Shown here piece after piece: positions 37,391 through 44,838 of a DNA stretch of 64,000 bases; the stretch's first letter is position 1, and each line of letters starts with the position of its first letter. The DNA comes from DASQDN01 sp963833675. Lineage in GTDB: Bacteria; Acidobacteriota; Terriglobia; Bryobacterales; Bryobacteraceae. The stretch spans positions 62,001 to 126,000 of the forward strand of contig CAWHYW010000025.1 in the NCBI GenBank assembly GCA_963833675.1, given 5' to 3'. The position numbers and the translations under genes were made by a program. Below the pieces are notes generated by a model. That model saw nothing but the letters and a program-made list of their open reading frames with translations. It ran no database searches and was not told where the DNA came from.

Positions 37391-37408
37391 TGTGTACGAT
37401 TGTACACA
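37391..37408. promoter_or_regulatory. operator-like perfect inverted repeat upstream of brnT
   Basis: TGTGTAC-GATT-GTACACA is a perfect 7-bp inverted repeat with a 4-nt spacer, ending 2 nt before the preferred brnT start. On the minus strand it contains TACAAT (37399-37404), a good -10 box, so bound BrnA would block transcription. The transcript would be nearly leaderless. Confidence 0.55.
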
Positions 37409-37471
37409 GACATTTACTCGGCCGCTTGGGTATTCGAGCGCTACCCGCTTGAGTGAATTTCCGGTGGCGCG

Positions 37472-37509
37472 TGACGCGCTCACGATTGCGAGTTGCCGAC
37501 TGTTTCGAT
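37472..37509. repeat. imperfect direct repeat right of brnTA
   Basis: GGTGGCGCGTGAC ... CACGAT ... GCCGACTGTTTCGAT, matching the copy at 36705-36738 word for word except for spacing. The two copies bracket the BrnTA pair at a distance of about 770 bp. Confidence 0.4.
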
Positions 37510-37573
37510 CGTTTGAAGACACTTCAGCGATGGTCGGGATCACGACAGGCGGCGCCTCGGCTGAATTCGAATG

Positions 37574-38170
37574 TTAGGTCGCATTTCGTCTTTCATTTTG
37601 ATGCCGTAGCACGTCGTAACATAACGCCACCATACCGCTCTTGTAGGCTTTTACCTCTGCCAGGTGGAGGGCGATGTCATTGTCGAGCTTCTCGAAGAAG
37701 CGTATCCCCTCTCCGATCAGGATCGGCAAGATCGAATAACGAATCTCGTTGGCTAGCCCGAGACGAAGGCAGTCGCCAGACACCTGGCCGCCTCCGACGA
37801 ACCAGATCGTGCGGAACGCGGACCGCAGGCGCCCATTCACGAGGTCCGCAAGATCGCCGGAATAGAACTCTACGGCATCCCGATGTCGCGGTAATTTGCG
37901 ACTAGTGAGAACGAAGGTCGGTTTATCACCGTATGACCACCCCAACCCTTTGGCTTCAAAACCAAGCGCGGTCTCATAAGTTCGCGATCCCATGACGTAG
38001 CAGTCGATCGTCTTGAGGAACGCCTCAACAAATTCCGGGTCCAGACGGTCTCCGCCAACGAACTCGTCTGACGTCTCGAGCCAGTCGACGCGGCCGTCTT
38101 TTCGAGCAATGAAGCCGTCGAGGCTTGCCGCCATGTGAATCGTGACGCGAGAGTCATTGTTTGGCATCAT
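37574..38170 (-). CDS. dihydrofolate reductase-like / RibD C-terminal domain protein
   Basis: 198 residues with IHMAASLDGFIARKDGRVDWL at the N-terminus, YVMGSRTYETAL, and FVGGGQVSGDCLRLGLANEIRYSILPILIGEGIRFF. This is the RibD_C/YyaP pattern of stand-alone DHFR-like reductases. It lacks the deaminase domain of true RibD, and its substrate is unknown. It is not obviously coupled to neighbours. Confidence 0.8.
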   Translation of the reverse strand: MMPNNDSRVTIHMAASLDGFIARKDGRVDWLETSDEFVGGDRLDPEFVEAFLKTIDCYVMGSRTYETALGFEAKGLGWSYGDKPTFVLTSRKLPRHRDAVEFYSGDLADLVNGRLRSAFRTIWFVGGGQVSGDCLRLGLANEIRYSILPILIGEGIRFFEKLDNDIALHLAEVKAYKSGMVALCYDVLRHQNERRNAT

Positions 38171-38243
38171 GTCAACGCTCCTCGCAAGCGTCTGGCGCGA
38201 GCCTTGCGTTTGCGAGAGGTTGAGGAGAGCCTTTAGAAACGAA

Positions 38244-38423
38244 TCAGATGTTGAATCTCAGGAGTCTTGCGTTCATCCGATGCTCAGTCATACGGCGTGC
38301 ACGCGCCCTTTCCTCGGCGGCTCTCCAATGCTTTCCCGAGAAAACAATGATCATCGGCAAAAATATGCTCACAAATATGCTCACGAGCATGCCCGTAACG
38401 AACAGCAAATCCCGGCGATCCAT
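38244..38423 (-). CDS. small single-pass membrane protein
   Basis: 59 residues beginning MDRRDLLFVTGMLVSIFVSIFLP with an AGGAG six bases before the ATG. One membrane segment (about residues 6-28) is followed by a basic, amphipathic tail (HWRAAEERARARRMTEHRM). The good ribosome site and clean topology argue that it is real. It follows the PQQ-type propeller genes on the same strand. Function unknown. Confidence 0.5.
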   Translation of the reverse strand: MDRRDLLFVTGMLVSIFVSIFLPMIIVFSGKHWRAAEERARARRMTEHRMNARLLRFNI

Positions 38424-38458
38424 GTGCAACTCCTACTAACAGTTTACCCTTCCTGTGA

Positions 38459-40026
38459 TCAGATCTCTAGGAAGATGCCGAATCCGTAGAGCGTATTGTC
38501 GGTAGTCGTGAAAAACACTCGACCGTTTGCTACCGTCATTCCGGTCAGGGCGGCGGGCGCAGATACCTGGTTGCCGGTGGAGTAAAGCTCCTTGCCCGTG
38601 GTTGCATCCAAGCCGTAAAGGACGGCTCGACCGCTGGTGGAGAGCGCGAATACTACTCCGCTGGTGACCACAGGCGGTACGGGCGACTTGAGGTCCCGCG
38701 AGATCCACGCCGGGACGAGTACGGGCGCTCCATTCTGCTCATCGAGTTTGAAGGCGACGATCGAGCCGTTCGGAGCGGCGCCATTGGCGGCGGGCACTTT
38801 CAACTCCGGATTGACAGCTCCCCATACCGGCGCTGCGACCCATCGCGTGCCGTCGGCATCTTCCCAACTGGAGAGGCCACCCCAAACTCCTCCATTTCCG
38901 GTGGCGACAGGTACGGTCTGGGATAACGGCGTCTTGTGGTCGGAGCCCCCGACCGATTGCGAATCGAGCACGTATAAACGACCATCCCGGCCCGCGGAGA
39001 CGACGAGGTCACGGCCCTTGTACTCGAAGACGACGGGAGTGGTGACGTTCATCTCGGCCGGAGCCTTGGTTTCGGAAGCGACAGAGAAGTGGCCGCGCAG
39101 CTTCAGATCCTTCGGCTCGAGCGCTAACAGAGTGTTCGAATATTTGTTTGAAGCCGGGTCCGAGGGTCCGGGGCCGGTCTGCACATAGACGGTGCCGTCA
39201 TTACCAAGCGCATACCCGCCGAGGCCGCCGGCGGCTCCTCCATTCAGGGGGAAGCTGACTGCCTTGGGATCTTCGACGCGGAGATCCAGGGCCCAGACAG
39301 CATTGGGCACACCGCCACAACCGGAATTCGTGGTCGTATACATCACGTAGTCGTGCATGGTGAGAGGCGCGGCCTTAGCGTTTGCGGGGAGGAACGGAGC
39401 GGTGGAAATTGATCACTCCCGTCGGAAGTGTTCACCAAATGCAACTGGCCGTTGCCAGTGAGAACGTAAACGGGGCGAGGGGCGCCGAAGCCGGTTCCAG
39501 TTACTCGGGCGGGCATCTCGGTGTTGCGGCCGGCGGGGGTCGGGGGGAGACCGGGCGATTGCGAGGTTTTCGCGGGCGGCTGGGCGGCGTCCACCAAAGA
39601 TGGTCGGCGGAGTGAGAGCAGGGAAGGCCGTCACCCTGCCGGAACAGGCGGCGGACTTCTCGAGTTCCCGAACGGAAATTCTTCTGCCAGAACACCTTGT
39701 TTACATCAAGGTCGATCGACCAGAGGTTGCCCGAACTACCGGCGACGAAACCGAGTTCTTTGAAGCCGCTGTAGGAGATCAGCAGTCCGACGACGACCGG
39801 AGGCGTTAGCGCATATTGGCCGCTCTGTTGGTTCTCCAGTTTCCTTTTCAGGACGAGCTGGAAATCTTTGACGTTGTCGCTTGGTGATGCGGACGTCACT
39901 CTTCTCCCAACCGGTGCGGCGCGCATCGCCGCCGTAAGAAGGCCAGTCGACAGGACGTCCTTGTGGAGTCGCTACGCACGCGAACGCGATCGAGAGACAT
40001 AACAGAGCAGTAACTCTTCTTCTCAT
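38459..40026 (-). pseudogene. exported PQQ-type beta-propeller protein with at least four frameshifts
   Basis: The start MRRRVTALLCLSIAFACVA is a signal peptide, followed by WPSYGGDARRTGWEKSDVRIT, typical of quinoprotein-like propellers. The frame then changes near 39880, 39660, 39575 and 39390. In each case one extra base separates conserved pieces (NVKDFQLVLKRKLENQ; SAACSGRVTAFPALTPPTIF; RPVYVLTGNGQLHLVN; MYTTTNSGCGGVPNAVWALD). The last 300 residues are one frame (DLVVSAGRDGRLYVLDS ... ATTGKELYSTGNQVSAPAAL). It is a paralogue of the next gene upstream. Whether it is a pseudogene or an error-rich stretch cannot be decided here. Confidence 0.75.
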
Positions 40027-40042
40027 TTGTAAACCTCGTGGC

Positions 40043-41592
40043 TTAGCGGCCCGGAAGACCGAAGCAGTACAACACACTGTCGAACGGTGCCAAGATAGAC
40101 GCGTCCATTGGCAAGCGAGAGAGCGCCGAAATGGACGAACGAAGTAATCTGATTGCCGCTGGAGTACAACTCCTTGCCCGTCTCGGCGTCGAGCGCGTAC
40201 AGAACGGCGCTGGTCGAGGCCTTGATGCGGAGCGGACTGAAGTCGGCGAGTCCTTTGTCCGGATACGCCTGGCGCGTGTTTTCGCCGCTGCCGTATGCGA
40301 ACACAACGCCATTGGCAATGACCGGAGGCTCGGCCTGATCCATGTCGCGCGACATCCAAGCGGGCGTCAACTGCAGTTTTCCGTTCTTCTCTTCCACTTT
40401 GAAAGCGACGATGGCGCCGTGCTTCACCGGGCCGTGTGAGATCGGGACCTTAAAGTCCGGATGCGAGGGTCCCCAGAAAGGAGTGAGCGCCCAGCGAGTT
40501 CCTTTCGAGTCCTCCCACGTCGCCATGCTGCCCCAGATCCCGGCCGACTGGAAATCGACTTCCTCGTTGCACAGCATCGGCGTGCGATAGAGCGGCGTTT
40601 GATGGTTATCGCCGCCCGCGGACTTGGTGTCGAGCAGGTAGACGCGGCATTCCTTACTGCCGGTGACCATCAGCTCTTTGCCTTTGTATTTGAAGATGGC
40701 GGGAGTGACCTGCATGTCGAGATCGCGCTTCTGCAGCCAGATCCAGTTCGACGGCTCGAAACAATCTTTCAGCTTCAGTTCATTGCCTTCGACGTGCGCG
40801 CCGATCAGTCCGTTGCCGTAGACCTGGTTGGCGGGATCGTAGCGGCCGTCTCCGGTGGGAGCCCAGGCCGTTCCGGTGGAATCGATGGCCGCTCCGCTCC
40901 GTCCCCACAAGTCCGCCGCTCTTCGGATTGAAGGTCATTACCTTCTTGTCGGGATCCTTGAGATTGACTGCCCACATCTGATTGGGATTGCCGGCGCAAC
41001 CCTGCGACGTCGTGGTGAAGATCACGTCATTCCAGAGATTCAGCGAATAATGTTTGCCGTTGGGATATCCGAACGGAAACGGCGCCATGACGTCTTCGCC
41101 GTTGGCGACGTTGAGCGAATGCAGCTGGCCGTCGCCTGCGAGTGCGTAGATGGTGCGGTCGCCCGAAGCGTTGCGGAGGGCCGATGGTGGGAGCGGCGGT
41201 CTGTCCGGGAGGGCACAAGCGGATCGCCCGGCCTGCCACGCCGCTCGATGGGAGCGATACTCGAAATGTTTCTTCCAGAGGAGCTTGCCGGTGGCGACGT
41301 CGATCGCGTAGATGTTGTCGGAAATGCCGGCGACGATCGCGATCTCTTTCGGACCGCTGGAGGTTTTGATGTTTTCGACAAGCAACGGCGCGAAGAGAGA
41401 GTGCATCTCCTGCGGCTTGTTGTCGAGCTGCAGCTTCCACAATACTTTCAGGTTCTTGACGTTGTCTTTGGCAAGAATCTTTTCGTTCTGCTGCCACGCG
41501 GTCCGCTGCGGATTGCCGCCATCGGTCGGCCACTCGGCGGCCCAGACGAGGGAACCGGCGCAGATCGCCATCATGGCGTATCGTTTCTGCAT
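40043..41592 (-). pseudogene. exported PQQ-type beta-propeller protein, second paralogue, several frameshifts
   Basis: Begins MQKRYAMMAICAGSLVWAAEWPTDGGNPQRTAW, with a signal peptide and the WPTDGGNPQRT entry motif. Pieces continue as NIYAIDVATGKLLWKKHFEY, a short out-of-frame CPPGQTAAPTIGPP near 41180-41230, then IYALAGDGQLHSLNVANGED. After another break near 40895 the reading is YGNGLIGAHVEGNELKLKDCF to ALDAETGKELYSSGNQITSF. A last break near 40090 leads to the expected FDSVLYCFGLPGR end. Only 16 nt separate it from the next paralogue. It probably forms an electron-transfer unit with the upstream cytochrome. Confidence 0.75.
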
Positions 41593-41756
41593 GGTCTAAA
41601 ACCTCTTCGCTTTGCGCATCGGATTTGTTCCACCGTGTGGGACCGATCGCGATGCAGGGTTATTGCAAGGATATTCAGGCTGCAACGTCAGATTGTATAT
41701 CAGACGTGGCGGAGTTGGCGATTGGCCGCTGATAAACGCCGATTCACGCCGATGGC

Positions 41757-42230
41757 CTAGAATTCGATTTTGTTTTTCTTTGCCGCGATGGCGTTGGCGT
41801 CCAAGCCGGGGACTTTCTGCAGGTCTGCGATGGATTTGAATTCGCCCTTTTCTTCGCGGTATTTGACGATGGCGGCGGCGTGGGTGTTCGAGACGCCGAG
41901 TCCGGCGACGATGTCGTCGGCATCCGCCTTGTTGACATTCACTTTGGGGACGGGCGCGCCTTTGGGAAATTGGGCCACGAGATAGTCGACGACTTCGCCG
42001 AACTCGTCGTCACTTCCTTTGGCGCCGCGTTGAATCATGTCCTCCACGACACCGCTCCAGCCGTCGCGGCTTTCGCGCCTGCTCATCACGATTTCGGCGG
42101 CATGACAACTGCCACAGAGGCGTACCGTCGCGGCTTTTCCGGGCGCTTCGGGCAGCTTCGGTTTTTCGGCCGCCATCAGACAGAAGGCCGAGGCGCAGAG
42201 GAGCGTCGTGAATAACCAGAGTCGGCGCAT
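41757..42230 (-). CDS. exported c-type cytochrome-like protein with C-terminal helix-hairpin-helix
   Basis: 157 residues from ATG 42230 (MRRLWLFTTLLCASAFCLMA, a signal peptide). One heme motif CGSCH follows, then RDGWSGVVEDMIQRGAKG, as in small quinohemoprotein cytochromes. The last 60 residues (VNVNKADADDIVAGLGVSNTHAAAIVKYREEKGEFKSI) are a ComEA-like helix-hairpin-helix pair. It precedes the two propeller genes on the same strand and may deliver electrons from them. The 164-bp spacer to the next gene contains no clear feature apart from a possible dispersed repeat near 41725-41755. Confidence 0.8.
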   Translation of the reverse strand: MRRLWLFTTLLCASAFCLMAAEKPKLPEAPGKAATVRLCGSCHAAEIVMSRRESRDGWSGVVEDMIQRGAKGSDDEFGEVVDYLVAQFPKGAPVPKVNVNKADADDIVAGLGVSNTHAAAIVKYREEKGEFKSIADLQKVPGLDANAIAAKKNKIEF

Positions 42231-42272
42231 ACCTTTATTTTCTACCAAACGCGATATGCTGACCTGAGTCCT

Positions 42273-43022
42273 ATGCAACCGATCAGACTTCAGCAGACAC
42301 GCGGTAAGGTAGCCGCGCTCGCCTTCAGCTTCGTTTTCGCTCTCGCGCCTGGTCTCCTGGCGCAACGGAACCCGGTTCCGGCGCTGGAAGAGACTGGTTT
42401 TAAATCGATATTCGACGGCCAGTCGCTAAAAGATTGGGATTCCGATCCTGACTTCTGGCGCGCGGAAAACGGGGTAATGATAGGGGAGACGCGGGCGGAC
42501 CATCAGCCCAAACACAACATATTCTGCATCTGGAAGGGCGGATCGCCGGGGGATTTCGAATTGAAACTGCAGTACAAATTGACCGGCGAAACAGGGAATA
42601 GCGGGATTCAGTACCGCAGCGTGGAACTGCCCGACGTGGGGAAGTGGGTGCTGAAGGGATATCAGGCCGATATCGACGGGAAGCAGATGTACACGGGCCA
42701 GCTCTACGAGGAGAGAGGCCGCGGGTTCCTCGCGCTGCGCGGGCAAATCTCATATGTGCCGAATGGGAAAAAAGTGGGCTATATCGGTTCCACGGGAGGG
42801 GATGAGTTGAAGGCGTTGATCAAGAACAACGACTGGAACGATATGCACATCATCGCGAGGGGGAACACGCTCATTCATCTGATTAATGGGCGCGTAATGA
42901 GCGTGGTCGTTGACGACGATACGGCGAATCGCAAAATGGACGGCAAGATCGGGATCCAACTACACGTGACCACAGCGGCGATGAAGATGGAAGTGCGAAA
43001 TATTCAGTTGAAGACGTTTTAG
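42273..43022 (+). CDS. exported DUF1080 (3-keto-disaccharide hydrolase) protein
   Basis: 249 residues. Signal peptide (AALAFSFVFALAPGLLAQ), then the DUF1080 jelly roll with GFKSIFDGQSLKDWDSD, WRAENGVMIGET, NSGIQYRS, KGYQADID, YEERGRGFLA, and WNDMHIIARGNTLIHLINGRVM. These proteins cleave 3-keto-glycosides or bind glycans outside the cytoplasm. It ends 1 nt before a terminator hairpin shared with the convergent selenoprotein gene. Confidence 0.85.
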   Translation: MQPIRLQQTRGKVAALAFSFVFALAPGLLAQRNPVPALEETGFKSIFDGQSLKDWDSDPDFWRAENGVMIGETRADHQPKHNIFCIWKGGSPGDFELKLQYKLTGETGNSGIQYRSVELPDVGKWVLKGYQADIDGKQMYTGQLYEERGRGFLALRGQISYVPNGKKVGYIGSTGGDELKALIKNNDWNDMHIIARGNTLIHLINGRVMSVVVDDDTANRKMDGKIGIQLHVTTAAMKMEVRNIQLKTF

Positions 43023-43051
43023 GCGACAGCCATCCTTACGGTGGCTGTCGC
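43023..43051. terminator. bidirectional-type hairpin between convergent genes
   Basis: GCGACAGCCATCC and GGTGGCTGTCGC form a 10-bp GC-rich stem with a short loop, lying between the stops of the DUF1080 gene (43022) and the peroxiredoxin gene (43060). The plus-strand side is followed by GTTTGTTAT, a weak U-tract. Confidence 0.7.
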
Positions 43052-43059
43052 GTTTGTTA

Positions 43060-43599
43060 TCAGGGCTTCTTTTTGAGGCGGCTGCAGGCCGTCTCCGCGC
43101 CGGTGGGATCGATGGCGGCGCTACCTTCCGTGATCTCGGCGATCTTCCCGTCCGTATCGATGACGAATGTCGCTCGATTGGCGAGTCCGTTCTGCGGCAT
43201 CAGGACGCCATACAGTTCGGAGATTTTTCGGTCGTGGTCGCTGAGGAGGGGATAGGTTGCGTTCAGTTCTTTCGACCAATGAGCAAGAGTGGCAATGAAG
43301 TCAGTGCTGATTGCAAGAACTTGTGAGTCTAACGCATCAAATTTGCCAATACCAGACTGGTAGGCAGTGAGTTCCTTCGTTCAACCACCTGTAAACGCGG
43401 CGGGGAAGAATGCAAGCACGACGTTTTTCTTCCCCTTGAAGTCGGACAGCTTGATGTCTTTCCCGGTGGTGTTCATGCGAGCCGATACCGTGAAGTCGGG
43501 GGCCGGATCGCCAACTTTCAGATGTGTCTTGGGAGGGGTTACCTGCTGCGCGGATGCGACGGCGGCCGCGCAAAGCAGGAGCATCTCGAGTCTTCTCAT
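43060..43599 (-). CDS. exported selenocysteine-containing peroxiredoxin (in-frame TGA at codon 73)
   Basis: 180 codons from ATG 43599 to the TGA at 43060-43062. An exported N-terminus (MRRLEMLLLCAAAVASA) is followed by VGDPAPDFTVSARMNTTGKDIKL and VVLAFFPAAFTGG. Codon 73 (43381-43383) is TGA, exactly where peroxiredoxins have the peroxidatic Cys (P66-x3-T70-x2-U73). With TGA read as Sec the same frame runs on, without another stop, through TKELTAYQSG, VLAISTDFIATLAHWSKEL, TYPLLSDHDRKISELYGVL and GLANRATFVIDTDGKIAEI to ACSRLKKKP. Cys172 may be the resolving residue. A SECIS-like hairpin follows the TGA. It would reduce peroxides in the periplasm. The alternative, a miscalled TGC or TGT, is less likely given the hairpin. 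Confidence 0.85.
43344..43366 (-). promoter_or_regulatory. SECIS-like hairpin for selenocysteine insertion
   Basis: Beginning 14 nt after the TGA, the mRNA folds as UGCC-UACCA, loop GUC, UGGUA-UU-GGCA: a 5-bp upper stem and 4-bp lower stem with a UU bulge on the 3' side. The G of the loop is nucleotide 24 after the TGA. A G and U in a small apical loop at 16-37 nt from the UGA are the recognised marks of bacterial SECIS elements read by SelB. Confidence 0.75.
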
Positions 43600-43623
43600 T
43601 GATCGTTTCACTCCTGCATCCAA

Positions 43624-44163
43624 GAATACTTCAGAATGGGTCGAGGGGTGGATTTAACAATTAAACAATTGCAATGGAAATGCTTCTCGTTTTACTCTAG
43701 AAGAATGGCGCCAGAAGTGTGGGCGTCGTGTGTCGAGCGACATTATGTTCAGCCCGCATCACAACCGGCAGTTGACAGTAGCTTCCGTGCTGCTTCTGCT
43801 GTTGGCTGCTTTTGCGGTTGATCCGCCGGACCACCGGTGTCGCACGCAATCCACCCGAAACAGGCAGTCGCGGAGCGTCCGGCTTGACGATAGCGACAGC
43901 CATACTCGCTGGCACAATCATGGCTCCGACAACTCAGGGCGCGATGTCAACGGCGAAGGGTTAGTCGCAGTCGCCGAGAATGTCTTTGCTCTCAATACGG
44001 ATTTTGCGGCCGAGCGATTGGCGCCTGAGCAAGCGGCTATTAAGCCTTTTGAGTATCGAACGGGCGCTCTTCGCAGCCGTCCTCCTCCATCCGCAATCCT
44101 CACTTAATCCGGTTTTATTTGGCGATCGAGTGTACAGGATTCGTGTGTCTGGAAGGGGTGTAT
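43624..44163. other. 540-bp gap with one doubtful small open frame
   Basis: Between the peroxiredoxin start and the carbonic anhydrase start I see no conserved gene. A plus-strand frame 43730-44107 has a signal-like start (NRQLTVASVLLLLLAAFA), but the rest (HRCRTQSTRNRQSRSVRLDD, HNHGSDNSGRD) is low-complexity and unlike any family I know. It could be a fast-evolving exported peptide or chance. Regulatory sequences for both flanking genes should lie here. Confidence 0.3.
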
Positions 44164-44826
44164 ATGCAGCGTTTATTGGACGGCGTCAGCCGATTTCAGC
44201 GGGATGTGTTCCCGTACAGAAAGCATCTTTTTGAGGAGTTAGCGGAACAGCAGCATCCGGAGGCGCTTTTTATTACTTGCGCCGATTCGCGTGTGGTGCC
44301 TGATCTGATTACTCAATCCGAGCCCGGCGATCTTTTCATCTGCCGCAATGCCGGAAACATGGTGCCTCCGTATGGCGAAGTTCATGGCGGTGTTTCGGCC
44401 ACGATCGAGTATGCCGTTTGTGTGCTGAATGTCCAGCACATCATCGTTTGCGGTCACACGGACTGCGGCGCGATGAAGGGCATCCTCCATCCCGAGACTC
44501 TGGTGGACATGCCGACGGTGAAGAGCTGGCTTTCGCATGGCGAGCTTGCGCGACGGATGGTGAAGGAGAACTATCCGGACATTTCTGAAGACGACAAGCT
44601 CCGGGTATTGACGGATGAGAATGTTGTGGCGCAGCTGAATCATCTCCGAACGCATCCTTCGGTGGCGGCGAGAGTTGCCAGCGGCAAATTGCAGCTTCAC
44701 GGGTGGGTGTACAACATCCGCTCGGGCGAAGTGCGGGCATGGGACGCTCAGGAATCGCGCTACGTTCTGCTTGACCAATGGCGCGGCGAAATGCCGAAGC
44801 CTCGCCGTTTAGCGATTGCTCAGTAG
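44164..44826 (+). CDS. beta-class carbonic anhydrase
   Basis: 220 residues from ATG 44164, preceded by GGAAGGGG. Zinc ligands and the Asp-Arg dyad are visible: FITCADSRV (Cys39, Asp41, Arg43) and VCGHTDCGAMKG (His98, Cys101). The enzyme interconverts carbon dioxide and bicarbonate in the cytoplasm. It lies 12 nt upstream of a SulP transporter, so the two probably work together in bicarbonate supply. Confidence 0.95.
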   Translation: MQRLLDGVSRFQRDVFPYRKHLFEELAEQQHPEALFITCADSRVVPDLITQSEPGDLFICRNAGNMVPPYGEVHGGVSATIEYAVCVLNVQHIIVCGHTDCGAMKGILHPETLVDMPTVKSWLSHGELARRMVKENYPDISEDDKLRVLTDENVVAQLNHLRTHPSVAARVASGKLQLHGWVYNIRSGEVRAWDAQESRYVLLDQWRGEMPKPRRLAIAQ

Positions 44827-44838
44827 CTGGTGGCGCCC

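Noticed and set aside
41725..41757. GGCCGCTGATAAACGCCGAT-type stretch as a CRISPR or attachment repeat
   Set aside because: Only one copy is seen in the window and there are no spacers. It may be a dispersed repeat but cannot be supported from one copy.
43697..43921. Minus-strand small frame in the gap before the carbonic anhydrase
   Set aside because: Its sequence (Arg/Gln/Pro-rich, no domain) and lack of a ribosome site give no support.
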